51,480 nt of DNA from Spirochaetaceae bacterium (GTDB lineage Bacteria; Spirochaetota; Spirochaetia; DSM-27196; PWMO01), in NCBI GenBank assembly GCA_007693325.1, contig REDW01000102.1, positions 1 through 51,480 on the forward strand. The letters run 5' to 3'. Shown here in pieces: positions 8,292 through 17,586 of the stretch; position 1 is the first letter of the stretch, and every line of letters begins with the position of its first letter. The notes beneath the pieces are model-generated. The model saw only the letters and a list, made by a program, of their open reading frames with translations. It ran no database searches and was not told the DNA's origin. The position numbers and the translations under genes were made by a program.

Positions 8292-10316
8292 TCAGGTAGC
8301 CGAACGCGCAAACTTGGCCTTCATCAGTGCGAAGTAGTCGGCGGCCTCGCTCTGTTCAACCGTTACGTCTATTTCTGACAACTGTACCAGCTCGGCCGGG
8401 ATCTCCTCCAGAAACGGTGAAGGCGCACACTCGATGACCTCGCGCATAACCTTGCGCCGCTTGCACGAGGTGAGATAGAGCTTGCGCCTGGCGCGCGTGA
8501 TTGCCACGTAGAACAGGCGGCGCTCCTCTTCGATGTTAGCCTCGTTCTCCTCGATCGCGCGCGCGTGTGGAATGATTCCATCCTCAACCCCGGCCACAAA
8601 CACCACCTCGTGCTCGAGGCCCTTGGCGGCGTGAATCGTCATCAGGTTGACTTTGCCTGTGTCGTCGTCCTGCTCGATGTCGTCGCGCAGCTGCAATGTG
8701 ATCCGATTGAGAAACTGGAACAGGCCGCGGTCGAGATTGTCGGGGTCTGTTTCATAGGCTCGAACCATGTCGATGAACAGCTCGATGTTACGAAACCTCC
8801 ACTTGGCTACCTTATCGTTGCGCTGATGTTCGCTCACCAGGTGCGCCCAGTAGTCGATCTCGGCAATCAGCGCCGTGAGCGTTTCGGCCATGCGCCTGCC
8901 CGACAGCAGCCTGGTACGGTACCCATCGATCAGCTTGATGAACTCCGCGAGATCCGAGCGCACACGCTGCGACAGCGGCGAATCTTCGGCAGCGGCGGCG
9001 GCGTGCATTGCCGAAAACAGCGGGATGCTCTGCACACGCGCCAGCTCCTGCAGCACCTCAAGCGTCTTGCGGCCTACGCCGCGCCGTGGCGTATTCATGA
9101 CACGAAGCAGGCTGATATCGTCGTCAGGGTTTGCGCACAATCTCATGTAGGAGATCAGGTCCTTGATTTCGCGGCGCTGAAAGAAGCTCTCGCCACCGGA
9201 CATGCGGTAGGGGATCTTCTCGGCCAGGAATCCTTCTTCCAGAGCACGAGCCAGGTTGTTGGTGCGGATCAGAATCCCGATGTCGTGATACTTCAGCTTC
9301 TCCTTGATAGCCAGAGTCTTGATGCGGTCGCAGATAAACCCTGCCTCGGCGCGTTCGTCCTCGGGGTGATAGAGCTCAATCGGCGAGCCTCCGTTACTGC
9401 CGGTCCATAGATTCTTGCCTTTGCGGTTGGTGTTATGCGCAATCACCCCATTGGCCGCCGCCAGGATGGTATCGCTGGAGCGATAGTTGCGCTCGAGCTT
9501 GATCTCCTGAAGCCCCGGGTAGTCGGCCTCAAACTGCATCAGGTTCTGGTAGTCGGCGCCACGCCAGGAATAGATCGATTGGTCGTCATCGCCCACAACG
9601 CAAACGTTCTGGTGTTCTGCACCCAGCAGATGCAGAAAACGGTACTGCTGGCGCGACGTATCCTGGAACTCGTCAACCAGGATGTAGCGAAAGCGGCGGC
9701 GATATTCCTGTGCCGCCTCGGGAAATTGGCTCAGAATCCTGATCGGCAGCTGGATCAGGTCATCAAAGTCCAGCGCGTTGTAGAGCCGCATGTGCGACAG
9801 GTACTCGTTGTACAGGGTCTGATACGGCAGAGTCTGATCATCCCAGTCGGTGAAACCGCTCTTGATTCTGGAAAACGCAGTCAGGGTGGTGTAGAGGTCA
9901 ACGTTGTCCAGTGAGAACTTGATCTCACGCGCGGTCTCTCTCAACAGCGACATCTGATCGTGAGTGTCGTAGATGCTGAAGTTATCCCTGTATCCCAGCC
10001 GGTGAATCTGTTCGCGCAGAATTCGCACACCAAACGCGTGGAATGTCGAGACAACCAGGCTGGGCAACTTGCGGCCCACCAGCTCGCGAACGCGCAGCGC
10101 CATCTCGCGCGCGGCTTTGTTGGTAAACGTCAGCGCCAGAATAGCGCTCTGCGGTACGCCGGCGGCCAGCATGTTGGATATCCGATACGTGATCACACGG
10201 GTCTTGCCCGATCCGGCGCCGGCAACAATTAAAACCGGGCCGTTGATTGTCTCCACGGCCCGGCACTGCTCGGGGTTGAGTTCGTCCTGGTAGTTAAGCC
10301 TCACGGCTGCAACCAC
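8292..10316 (-). CDS. UvrD/Rep-family ATP-dependent 3'-5' DNA helicase
   Basis: A superfamily 1A helicase of 674 residues, very near the length of E. coli Rep. Walker A is GAGSGKT (33-39), motif II is DEFQDT (215-220) and motif III is GDDDQSIYSWRGA (242-254). Motifs V and VI (TIHAAKGLEHEVVF and VAITRARRKLYL) lie near the C-terminus. Such enzymes unwind DNA in replication restart and repair. The long PcrA/UvrD C-terminal tail is absent, so Rep is the better comparison, though the exact subfamily is uncertain. The GTG at 10316 has no clear ribosome site. A second GTG at 10304 would give MRLN, the typical Rep opening, and may be the true start. Confidence 0.92.
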   Translation of the reverse strand: MVAAVRLNYQDELNPEQCRAVETINGPVLIVAGAGSGKTRVITYRISNMLAAGVPQSAILALTFTNKAAREMALRVRELVGRKLPSLVVSTFHAFGVRILREQIHRLGYRDNFSIYDTHDQMSLLRETAREIKFSLDNVDLYTTLTAFSRIKSGFTDWDDQTLPYQTLYNEYLSHMRLYNALDFDDLIQLPIRILSQFPEAAQEYRRRFRYILVDEFQDTSRQQYRFLHLLGAEHQNVCVVGDDDQSIYSWRGADYQNLMQFEADYPGLQEIKLERNYRSSDTILAAANGVIAHNTNRKGKNLWTGSNGGSPIELYHPEDERAEAGFICDRIKTLAIKEKLKYHDIGILIRTNNLARALEEGFLAEKIPYRMSGGESFFQRREIKDLISYMRLCANPDDDISLLRVMNTPRRGVGRKTLEVLQELARVQSIPLFSAMHAAAAAEDSPLSQRVRSDLAEFIKLIDGYRTRLLSGRRMAETLTALIAEIDYWAHLVSEHQRNDKVAKWRFRNIELFIDMVRAYETDPDNLDRGLFQFLNRITLQLRDDIEQDDDTGKVNLMTIHAAKGLEHEVVFVAGVEDGIIPHARAIEENEANIEEERRLFYVAITRARRKLYLTSCKRRKVMREVIECAPSPFLEEIPAELVQLSEIDVTVEQSEAADYFALMKAKFARSAT

Positions 10317-10337
10317 ACCACAGGCGCAGCACGTCTG

Positions 10338-11153
10338 TCAAGGCAGAATCTTGTGCAGCAGGCAGACGTAGAGCGGGCCGCGGCCCTCTGCCGCATCGGG
10401 CAGCACGTGAATGCCGTACTCGGTAGACTCACCCCAGGGCAGTTCAGGCGTTTGGTATTCAACCTGCCCGGCGCGCTTGCGCAACGCCCTGGCAATCACC
10501 TGGTCGTTCTCTGCCGGAGTCAGCGCACAGGTAACGTAGAGCAGCGAACCACCGCCTTCCAACGCATCGATAGCGGAGGCCAGCAGCGCAAACGCCTGAA
10601 TCGATAGCCTCCGCGGTCTGGAGGCAGACCAACGGCCCAGGTGCGTTGCATCAGTGATCACGTGACGTTCGGACGAACAGGGAACGTCGAGCAGAATCCG
10701 CTGACAGGAGGAAGGCTGAATCAGCCCCCAGCGGGTTGCATCGTGGCCGCTGACGCTGACGCGCCGGCGCAACTGCGGCGCCAGGTGGCTGTCCAGCACA
10801 CGGTGCAGCCGCGCACGACGCGCCGAGGAGCGCTCGTTGCAGATCAGCGTAGCACCCGGCGGCAGGCGCCGAGCCAGCGCCAGGCTCTTGCCACCGGGAG
10901 CAGCGCAGAAATCGACAATCCGGTCTCCGGCCGTAAGCGGCAGCGCGTCTGCGGCTGCAACTGACGCCTCATCGAGGTAGTACGGCTGCAGCAGCCCGTC
11001 ACGCAGAGCAACCTGACGCGCGGGCAGCAGCAATGCCCGGCGCAGCTCGGGCCAACGCGCGCCAAAGAGTTGCCAATAGTGGTTTTCGAACGCTTGCGGC
11101 CCCGCGCGGGGGAGTTTCTGATCTCTTGCCAAACGCCTGTCCTTGACTCTCAT
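10338..11153 (-). CDS. RsmB/NOP-family RNA m5C methyltransferase
   Basis: A 271-residue S-adenosylmethionine-dependent enzyme that methylates a cytosine at C5, probably in ribosomal RNA. The SAM-binding motif is VDFCAAPGGKS near residues 100-110. Motif IV with its cysteine reads DVPCSSERH and motif VI with the catalytic cysteine reads YVTCALTPAEND. The SSERH form resembles the NSUN3/4 branch. The usual N-terminal RNA-binding domain of RsmB is absent, so the protein is short. It is upstream of and co-directional with the helicase (21-base gap) and divergent from gph. Confidence 0.85.
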   Translation of the reverse strand: MRVKDRRLARDQKLPRAGPQAFENHYWQLFGARWPELRRALLLPARQVALRDGLLQPYYLDEASVAAADALPLTAGDRIVDFCAAPGGKSLALARRLPPGATLICNERSSARRARLHRVLDSHLAPQLRRRVSVSGHDATRWGLIQPSSCQRILLDVPCSSERHVITDATHLGRWSASRPRRLSIQAFALLASAIDALEGGGSLLYVTCALTPAENDQVIARALRKRAGQVEYQTPELPWGESTEYGIHVLPDAAEGRGPLYVCLLHKILP

Positions 11154-11171
11154 TGTGCCGGCGGGTATCGT
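11143..11171 (+). promoter_or_regulatory. Promoter of gph, apparently leaderless
   Basis: TTGACT (11143-11148), a 17-base spacer and TATCGT (11166-11171) precede the ATG at 11178. The start codon is the seventh base after the -10 box, the usual transcription start distance, and no Shine-Dalgarno sequence exists between them. Confidence 0.55.
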
Positions 11172-11177
11172 AACGCG

Positions 11178-11837
11178 ATGGGAATCAACGCGGTAGTATT
11201 TGACCTCGACGGCACCTTGCTCGACACCTTACCAGATATTGCCGACGCAATGAATCGCGCGCTGACAACACTCGGCTACCAAAGCGTTTCAACCGAGCAA
11301 TACCGCTACCGGGTTGGTTGGGGAGCGCGGGTGCTGGTGGAGAAGACGCTGCCCGCTGAAGAGCAGTCGGAATCGTTGGTCCAGCGCTGCATCGATGAGT
11401 TTCAGCGCGAGTACCGTGCCCAGCCGGCAACGCGAACGGTAGCCTACGATGGTGTGCTGCGGCTGCTGCAGGAACTGAGTCAGCGCGGCGTTGAACTCTC
11501 GATCGTATCCAACAAGCCCGATGAGCTGACTCAGCTGGTGGTCAAGGAGCTGCTGAGCGATTACCGCTTTGCTTTTGTCAAAGGGGATCACCCGGACTAC
11601 GCCAAGAAGCCCGATCCGCAGACCACCCTGCTGGCGGTACAGGCAATGGGCGCTTCAGCCGAGCGCACCGCGTTTGTGGGAGACTCCGATGTTGACATGG
11701 CTACCGCACGGGCCGCCGGTACACTTGCCGTAGGTGTAGCGTGGGGTTTTCGCAGCCGGAGCGAACTGGAGCAGGCCGGCGCGCAACTGGTAATCGAACA
11801 GCCTCTGGAGCTTCTGAGACTGCTTGATCCGGCATAG
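11178..11837 (+). CDS. gph: HAD-family phosphatase, phosphoglycolate phosphatase-like
   Basis: A 219-residue HAD hydrolase of the Gph type. Motif I is FDLDGTLLDT at the N-terminus with the nucleophile Asp. Motif II is IVSNKP, a conserved Lys follows in YAKKPDP, and motif IV is FVGDSDVDMATARAAG. These match phosphoglycolate phosphatase, which clears the 2-phosphoglycolate left by DNA repair, but related enzymes act on pyrophosphate or sugar phosphates. The ATG at 11178 is preferred because the family begins here and a promoter fits directly before it. The phosphohexomutase gene follows after 20 bases on the same strand. Confidence 0.88.
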   Translation: MGINAVVFDLDGTLLDTLPDIADAMNRALTTLGYQSVSTEQYRYRVGWGARVLVEKTLPAEEQSESLVQRCIDEFQREYRAQPATRTVAYDGVLRLLQELSQRGVELSIVSNKPDELTQLVVKELLSDYRFAFVKGDHPDYAKKPDPQTTLLAVQAMGASAERTAFVGDSDVDMATARAAGTLAVGVAWGFRSRSELEQAGAQLVIEQPLELLRLLDPA

Positions 11838-11857
11838 CCGTGACAAGGAGAACAGCA

Positions 11858-13633
11858 ATGAAGATGCAGGAAATCATCGAGCGAGCACAGCGCTACGTTG
11901 CACTCGAGCAGGATGAAGTTTTCCGTGCTCAGGTCCGCGATCTACTGCAGGCAGACAACCAGCAGGAATTATCGGATCGTTTCTATACCGACCTGGAGTT
12001 TGGCACCGGCGGGTTGCGCGGCGTTATCGGTGGCGGTTTCAACCGCATGAACCCGTTTGTGGTGCAACGCGCCAGCCAGGGTCTGGCGCAATACGCAACG
12101 CGTCACGGTGAAAGAGCGCCGGACGGAACACTGCGCGCTGTAATCGCACATGATTCGCGCCGTTACTCCGCGGAGTTTGCACTGCAGTCGGCGCTGGTGC
12201 TGGCCGCCAACGGAATTCAGACCTATCTGTTCCGCGGACTGCGCCCGACACCTCAGCTCTCGTTCACTGTGCGCCGGCTCAGCGCCACCATCGGGATAGT
12301 GGTTACCGCCAGCCACAATCCGCCGCAGTACAATGGCTACAAAGTCTACTGGGCCGGCGGGGCACAGGTTATTCCACCGCACGATGAAGGCATAATTGAT
12401 GAGGTAGCCAGGGTCAGCGATGGCATCAAGCGGATCAGCGAGCAGCAGGCGCTGGAACGCAATATGCTGGTCTACCTCGATGCCGAAGCGGACGACGCCT
12501 ACATTGAGATGGTAAAACGCAAGTCGGTGCGCCCCGAAATGATGGCAGCTCACGGCGGTGACGTCAAGGTTGTCTACACACCGCTTCACGGTACCGGTGC
12601 GCCGATCGTAGAACGCGTACTTCGCGAGGTTGGGGTAGAGGTAATCACGGTGCCCGAACAACGTGAACCCGATGGCGAGTTTCCAACGGTTGAGTTTCCC
12701 AATCCTGAAGAAGCGCCGGCACTGGAGCTGGCTCTCAAACTCGGCCGCAAGCAGCGCGCAGATCTGGTCATGGCCACCGATCCCGACGGCGACCGCCTGG
12801 GCATTGCAGTACCCGATGGAACCGATTTTCGCCTGCTAACCGGTAATCAGCTCGGTGTACTGCTGGTAGACTATCTGTTTTCCTCGCTGAAAGAGACCGG
12901 GACTCTGCCGCAGCGGCCCGGGTTTGTCAAAACCATCGTTACCACAGAATTACAGCGTGCGGTTGCCGAGTACTACGGAGCCGAAGTGTTTGACACGCTG
13001 ACCGGCTTCAAGCACATAGCCGAACTGATCCGCCGCTGGGAGTCCGAATCCGGTCAGCCAACCTTTGTGATGGGTGACGAGGAGAGCTACGGCTACCTGA
13101 TCGGCAGCGAGGTGCGCGACAAGGACGCCTTTTCCGCGGTGCTGCTGACTGTTGAGATGGCGCTCTACCATGTGCGCCAGGGAAAATCGGTAGTAGAACG
13201 GCTGCATGAGATCTATCGGCAGTTCGGTTACTACGAGGAGATCACGATCTCTCGCTACTTTCCGGGTCAAGCCGGAGTTGCCACCATGCAGGCGCTGATG
13301 CAACAGCTGCGTGACAACCCGCCTGCACAGATCGCTCAAATTGCCGTGTTGCGCATCCGCGACGTGCAGCAGGGTACCGTAACCGACCTTACAAGCCGCA
13401 GCACAACAGCAATCGAGGATTTGCCGCGGTCAAACGTGCTGCAGTTCTTTCTTGAGGACAATACGGTTATCAGCGCACGTCCCTCCGGCACCGAGCCCAA
13501 GATCAAGTTCTACGCATCCTCACCGGCTACGGTGGAGAGCTCACTTGACGAGGCACAGCGTCTCGTCCGCGGCAAGCTGGAACGGATTGAAGCGTTCATA
13601 AACAGCCGGATTGAATCGATAGGTGCGGACTGA
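11858..13633 (+). CDS. Phosphohexomutase (phosphoglucomutase/phosphomannomutase)
   Basis: A 591-residue alpha-D-phosphohexomutase that moves phosphate between C6 and C1 of a hexose, linking glycolysis to sugar-nucleotide synthesis. The phosphoserine loop is TASHNPPQYNGYK with Ser152. The magnesium loop is DPDGDR (308-313), the sugar loop is GDEESYGY, and the phosphate-binding end is RPSGTEPKIKFY. The length and motif spacing match the PgcA-type long phosphoglucomutases. AAGGAG at 11845-11850 lies 7 bases before the ATG at 11858, which decides the start. Substrate preference between glucose and mannose cannot be read from the motifs. Confidence 0.93.
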   Translation: MKMQEIIERAQRYVALEQDEVFRAQVRDLLQADNQQELSDRFYTDLEFGTGGLRGVIGGGFNRMNPFVVQRASQGLAQYATRHGERAPDGTLRAVIAHDSRRYSAEFALQSALVLAANGIQTYLFRGLRPTPQLSFTVRRLSATIGIVVTASHNPPQYNGYKVYWAGGAQVIPPHDEGIIDEVARVSDGIKRISEQQALERNMLVYLDAEADDAYIEMVKRKSVRPEMMAAHGGDVKVVYTPLHGTGAPIVERVLREVGVEVITVPEQREPDGEFPTVEFPNPEEAPALELALKLGRKQRADLVMATDPDGDRLGIAVPDGTDFRLLTGNQLGVLLVDYLFSSLKETGTLPQRPGFVKTIVTTELQRAVAEYYGAEVFDTLTGFKHIAELIRRWESESGQPTFVMGDEESYGYLIGSEVRDKDAFSAVLLTVEMALYHVRQGKSVVERLHEIYRQFGYYEEITISRYFPGQAGVATMQALMQQLRDNPPAQIAQIAVLRIRDVQQGTVTDLTSRSTTAIEDLPRSNVLQFFLEDNTVISARPSGTEPKIKFYASSPATVESSLDEAQRLVRGKLERIEAFINSRIESIGAD

Positions 13634-13670
13634 AAAGCGCCGCAGCCAGCATGTACCGTCAGGGGCAGCT

Positions 13671-14237
13671 ATGGATTTTTCGCTTTCGGTCAACGCAGTT
13701 ACATTCACCGCCTTCGATTTTGAGACCACGGGGCTCTATCCTGCCACCGACCGGATAGTGGAGTTTGGTGCGGTCAAGTTTCGCGAAGGGAAGATTCTTG
13801 ACTCGTTCGACGCGCTGGTTGACCCAGGCGTAGCAATTCCGCAACACGCCGGCGCGGTCAGCGGCATAACCGACGCAATGGTTGCCGGCAAACCACCGGT
13901 AGAAGAGGTGCTGCCGCGGTTCATGCACTTTGTCGAGGGTACGGTGCTGGTTGCGCATAACGCCCAGTTTGACATAGGGTTCCTGCGTGCCGCGCTCGAT
14001 GCCGCCGGATTGCCCAGCCTGACAAACATCATCATCGATACCCAGGTGCTGGCGCAGCGTGCCTTTCCACGCCAGAAGAGCTACGGCTTGCAGGCTCTGG
14101 CTGCCGAGCTCGCGCTTCCGCGCGGAACAGCGCATCGCGGACTCGATGACTCGATCATGTGCATGCGGCTGTTCCAGGCGTGCGTGGACTCACTGAGCTT
14201 CATGGGAGAGATGACGCTACAGGAACTGATTGTCTGA
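13671..14237 (+). CDS. DnaQ-like 3'-5' exonuclease (DEDD family)
   Basis: A 188-residue exonuclease with the fold of the DNA polymerase III epsilon subunit. Exo I is FDFETTG (Asp16 and Glu18), Exo II is VAHNAQFDIGFLR, and Exo III is HRGLDDSIMC with the general-base His and last Asp. There is no polymerase-binding tail, so it may be the proofreading subunit or a separate repair or RNA-trimming nuclease. The ATG at 13671 is preferred with a weak AGGGGCAG just before it. A GTG at 13623 would add 16 residues and overlap the mutase end. The 3' end overlaps the convergent NTPase gene by 21 bases. Confidence 0.88.
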   Translation: MDFSLSVNAVTFTAFDFETTGLYPATDRIVEFGAVKFREGKILDSFDALVDPGVAIPQHAGAVSGITDAMVAGKPPVEEVLPRFMHFVEGTVLVAHNAQFDIGFLRAALDAAGLPSLTNIIIDTQVLAQRAFPRQKSYGLQALAAELALPRGTAHRGLDDSIMCMRLFQACVDSLSFMGEMTLQELIV

Positions 14238-14783
14238 GTTGAACATTTCGCCGAGCAGTCGGTCACGGTTGTCGGGACTCACCTGCACGGTTTGGATATC
14301 GGGACGTGACCGAGAGTGCGCAAAGAAGCGCTTCAGCCGTTCGTGCAGTGACGGACGGACAACAGCTACGGTCTGGTGCGGCAACTGCGAACTTTCGAGA
14401 AACCTGAGTATCGGTAGAAAGCCCTTCTGCACGGCCAGTTCCAGCGGGCCGATCTCGTCAAGAATCAACACATCAGTACCCTCGTCCAGCGCCTGCACGG
14501 TTGCCCGCACGCAGTCGTTGAATGCGTCGTCACTGAAGGTGTAGCATGCCCAGCGAGAGCCGCGCAAACTTCCGTCCTTGCGCGCCAGCGGAACGGTTGT
14601 GCCGGCAGAAATGGTGAACGCGTCGATGCCGACCTTCCGATCAGCTTCATCAAAGACCGCGTAACTGATAATCCCGCACACGTCAAGTCCGCGGTCCGCG
14701 GCACGCCGATATAGCTTTTCGCACAGTGTTGTCTTACCCGCACCTCGATCGCCGATGATCAGTGTTACTGTGGGAGAGTTCAC
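14217..14783 (-). CDS. THEP1-type nucleoside-triphosphatase (NTPase_1 family)
   Basis: A 188-residue P-loop protein. Walker A is GDRGAGKTT (11-19) and Walker B is VLILDE (105-110) followed by IGPLEL, the signature of the THEP1 NTPase family. These enzymes hydrolyse ATP and GTP slowly; the cellular role is unclear. The gene overlaps the upstream 687-residue gene by 4 bases in an ATGA junction, so the two products are made together and may interact. There is no membrane segment. Confidence 0.85.
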   Translation of the reverse strand: MNSPTVTLIIGDRGAGKTTLCEKLYRRAADRGLDVCGIISYAVFDEADRKVGIDAFTISAGTTVPLARKDGSLRGSRWACYTFSDDAFNDCVRATVQALDEGTDVLILDEIGPLELAVQKGFLPILRFLESSQLPHQTVAVVRPSLHERLKRFFAHSRSRPDIQTVQVSPDNRDRLLGEMFNSDNQFL

Positions 14784-16843
14784 GATATCTTTCCGAGAAT
14801 CTTGAGCATGTAGAGTTCCAGATAGGTCTTCAACGCGTCCTTGCGGCGGATCTGATCGAAGACTTCACTCTGCGAAAGTTTCTCCGCAAAACCCTGAATA
14901 CGCGCCCGATCCGGTGGTATCAGACGAAAACCGACTTTCATGCGCCTGAGGAAATCGCGTACCAGCGAGTTCACATCTTCAACCAGGTTACTCTTGGCAA
15001 CCGGGTCAAGCAGCGGATTCCAGCGCTCGATCAATTCCTCGAGTTTGGCATCAACATTGCCGCCTTCACCCACGTAGGCTCGCTGCAACTCTTCGATGCG
15101 CTGCTTGAACTCCTGAGCCTTAACGTTGCGTGTAGCTGCCTGGTCCACGGAGCGGGCTTTGGGGCGCGCAGCGCTTGTAGCCGCAGCATCGCCGGAAGCT
15201 GCAAGCTGCATGGTAGTCGGCTGCATCTCGGTTGCTGCTGCTCCGTCGGCGCTCTGCGACAGTCGGGCCGCAGAGCGCCGACGGCCCACGCCGCGGCGCT
15301 TGCGGCGCGAATTGCTAGTGCGCTCCAGATAGCCCGGAGTCTTGGTTCCCATGAACGCGCGCTGCAGGAAGCGCACGATTCCGTGAAGCCACGGAATTGC
15401 CTGCCAGAAGGGCAGCAGCAGTTTGGCGTCGGCCGCCAGCTTCTCGCGATCCAGATTTAAAACCACGTGCATCGGGCGCATCGTGCGTTGTTCGCGGTCA
15501 ATTATGCGGTTGACTTCGGCAGCGGCCTCACCCATGATCTTCTGCTCTGTGGCGCAGAGGTAGATCAGGTCAAACCGGCACAGGGCACACAGAACCGGAT
15601 AGCGTTGCTCCATTCTCTCCTGAACGGCGGCCTCAAAGGCACCCTGATCGGTCATCTCCCGAGGGCGCCGGTCAGCTTTCATGTCGGTACTCCAGCTCCC
15701 GATGAAGTGATCCGCAAAATCTCGCGAAGCCTGAAACAGCCCCTCCATGAGGACCTGCAATACGTACTCGTGACGAATATAGTACTCTTTGTTGCCAGGC
15801 CCTTTGAGGCGTACCAGCGGCGCCAGCTGCTTCTGGCCGTCTCCTCGTAGCTGCTCGGCAAGGTATTCGTTGATGTTGTCGGTGCTGTAACGCTTGGTGA
15901 GCAGCACGCCTTTGGAGTCGGTGAAGTTGTAGATGTCGGTGATGCTGAAGGCATACGGCGGTTTGCGTAAACGATTGTCGAGAGTCTGCAGCGCGGCTTC
16001 GGTTTCGCGCTTGCGCTGCAGAATACCCTTGTAGTACACGTTGTAGTAGCCGAGCAGGTAGGCCGTCTGGGCGTAGTCGTGATCCTCCTGCATCTTGTCT
16101 TTCTTACCCGCCAGATCCTTTATCAGCACGCTGGAGAGGGTTGTCCAGAAATGAAAACTGAACTCTGACGGCTGCAGCACCGAACGCACCGCCTCATCGG
16201 GAGTTGTCAGAATCTTGCCGAGCATCTCGGCCAGAACCATTTCGCGGTTGCGAAACACGCCGCTCAATTTGCTCTTTATGTAGCTGACGTTCTTCTCGCT
16301 TCGCAGGTACCCGCGAATCTTATGCACCGAGGCTTCAACCAGTACCCGCGGCAACAAATCGGTAGTAGCGATGATCGTCTTCAATCCCTCTGGAAACATC
16401 AGCCGCAGCACACGCACGCCGCTGCCGGGCTGTTTGCCGAGCCACGTAACGAAGTCGGTTTTGACATCGATCGGCTGAATCAGCGAGTTGGGGATAACTA
16501 TTTCGAAGGTCTCTTCGGACGGGAATGGCAATGACGGCCGCTCGTGTAGCTTGCGATACTGGGCGTGAATCAACGATGTGTAGTACTCGGGGAAATCGAT
16601 TGATTCAATACGGCTGCCCTCGTAGCGGATTGCCAGGCGTCCCTGCTTCTCCAGCTCGATCAGCCGCGCGGCGAGCAGATTCTCGGTGTTCTCCTCGAGA
16701 TCCGCAAGTTCAGGGTTCTCATCGGCGTAGCGTTCGAGATACTTGTTGGTGAACGCAACCAACTGTGAAAACGCAACCTCAGAGCCGCGAGTTTTCCTGG
16801 TGCACCCCTGAAGAATCTTCAGCACGTCCTGCGCAGTTGACAT
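14780..16843 (-). CDS. Conserved-looking 687-residue protein of unknown function
   Basis: I do not recognise this protein. It is soluble, charged and mostly helical. The first 470 or so residues look like one or more folded domains. Residues about 490-580 form a basic, low-complexity linker rich in Arg, Ala and Ser (SRRKRRGVGRRR), which could bind nucleic acid or a membrane. The last 110 residues are helical. It is translationally coupled to the THEP1 NTPase. A promoter-like TTGCAC, 18-base spacer and TACTAT (16881-16852) ends 8 bases before the ATG with no ribosome site. Codon use resembles its neighbours, so it appears native. Confidence 0.8.
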   Translation of the reverse strand: MSTAQDVLKILQGCTRKTRGSEVAFSQLVAFTNKYLERYADENPELADLEENTENLLAARLIELEKQGRLAIRYEGSRIESIDFPEYYTSLIHAQYRKLHERPSLPFPSEETFEIVIPNSLIQPIDVKTDFVTWLGKQPGSGVRVLRLMFPEGLKTIIATTDLLPRVLVEASVHKIRGYLRSEKNVSYIKSKLSGVFRNREMVLAEMLGKILTTPDEAVRSVLQPSEFSFHFWTTLSSVLIKDLAGKKDKMQEDHDYAQTAYLLGYYNVYYKGILQRKRETEAALQTLDNRLRKPPYAFSITDIYNFTDSKGVLLTKRYSTDNINEYLAEQLRGDGQKQLAPLVRLKGPGNKEYYIRHEYVLQVLMEGLFQASRDFADHFIGSWSTDMKADRRPREMTDQGAFEAAVQERMEQRYPVLCALCRFDLIYLCATEQKIMGEAAAEVNRIIDREQRTMRPMHVVLNLDREKLAADAKLLLPFWQAIPWLHGIVRFLQRAFMGTKTPGYLERTSNSRRKRRGVGRRRSAARLSQSADGAAATEMQPTTMQLAASGDAAATSAARPKARSVDQAATRNVKAQEFKQRIEELQRAYVGEGGNVDAKLEELIERWNPLLDPVAKSNLVEDVNSLVRDFLRRMKVGFRLIPPDRARIQGFAEKLSQSEVFDQIRRKDALKTYLELYMLKILGKIS

Positions 16844-16851
16844 CGTAATGC

Positions 16852-16881
16852 ATAGTAGCGTGCAATCAGCCCGCCGTGCAA
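16852..16881 (-). promoter_or_regulatory. Probable leaderless promoter of the 687-residue gene
   Basis: On the minus strand TTGCAC (16881-16876), an 18-base spacer and TACTAT (16857-16852) are followed by only 8 bases before the ATG at 16843. No ribosome binding site is present. Confidence 0.45.
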
Positions 16882-16912
16882 GCTATTGCACCACGGTCAG
16901 CTTCACCACGGT

Positions 16913-16941
16913 TTGACAGGCTGCTGCTGCGCAGTTACTAT
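16913..16941 (+). promoter_or_regulatory. Promoter of the lipoprotein gene
   Basis: TTGACA (16913-16918) is a perfect -35 box. A 17-base spacer and TACTAT (16936-16941) follow. The ATG at 16951 is 10 bases after the -10 box. A GGAG at 16945-16948 would fall at or before the transcription start. Confidence 0.6.
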
Positions 16942-16950
16942 AGTTGGAGA

Positions 16951-17547
16951 ATGAAGCGAGTACCCTTTATCCTGATCACGCTGGCTGCTGCATTGCTGCT
17001 TTTCAACGCAGGCTGCGCCGCAGCGCCGCAGCCGCACGAGCGGCCGCCGGAAGAGCCGGTGGCGCCCGCTGACCCGGAGCCGGAGGCGCCTGCAGAGCCC
17101 GCGCCCGCCGAACCTGCGGATCCGGCTACTCCACCTGAGGAAGAGGCGGTAGAGCCGCAGGAGTTCGAGGTAAGCGAGGAAGTTTTTGAACGCACCTTCA
17201 GCGAGGTAGAACAGACAATCAGCGAGCTCAACAGCGTCATCGCGCGCCGTGACTATCAGCGCTGGCTCGACTATCTTACCCCGGAATATCGCCGCACATA
17301 CTCCGACCCCCAGACACTGCGCGAAATCTCGCGCATGCCGATTCTGCAGCGCAACGAAATCGAGCTGCAGAGCCTGCGCGATTACTTTGAATGGGTAGTT
17401 GGTCCCAGTCGCGCTGACGCGCGGCTCGATGATCTGCGCTTTCTCAGTAACGACCAGGTGGAAGCGATTATGGTTGTACGCGGTCGACCGGTCATACTCT
17501 ACCACCTGCGAAATGTAGATGGGAACTGGAAAGTTGACGTCTTTTAG
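16951..17547 (+). CDS. Lipoprotein with proline/glutamate-rich linker and NTF2-like tail
   Basis: A 198-residue exported lipoprotein. The signal peptide ends in a lipobox (LFNAGC, Cys near residue 22). Residues about 25-70 are an extended linker of repeated Pro, Glu and Ala. The last 120 residues begin with a helix (LNSVIARRDYQRWLDYLTPE) and end in beta strands, a pattern like NTF2/SnoaL-type folds, although this is inferred. The function is unknown. The ATG at 16951 gives the signal peptide directly. A HEAT-repeat protein gene follows after 39 bases. Confidence 0.82.
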   Translation: MKRVPFILITLAAALLLFNAGCAAAPQPHERPPEEPVAPADPEPEAPAEPAPAEPADPATPPEEEAVEPQEFEVSEEVFERTFSEVEQTISELNSVIARRDYQRWLDYLTPEYRRTYSDPQTLREISRMPILQRNEIELQSLRDYFEWVVGPSRADARLDDLRFLSNDQVEAIMVVRGRPVILYHLRNVDGNWKVDVF

Positions 17548-17586
17548 GCTATACTCTGAACAGTAGTCTCGAGCGAGGAGCGTCCG

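Noticed and set aside
8565-9410. 281-codon open frame opposite the helicase gene
   Set aside because: It lies fully inside the Rep/PcrA-like coding region and has no recognisable domain.
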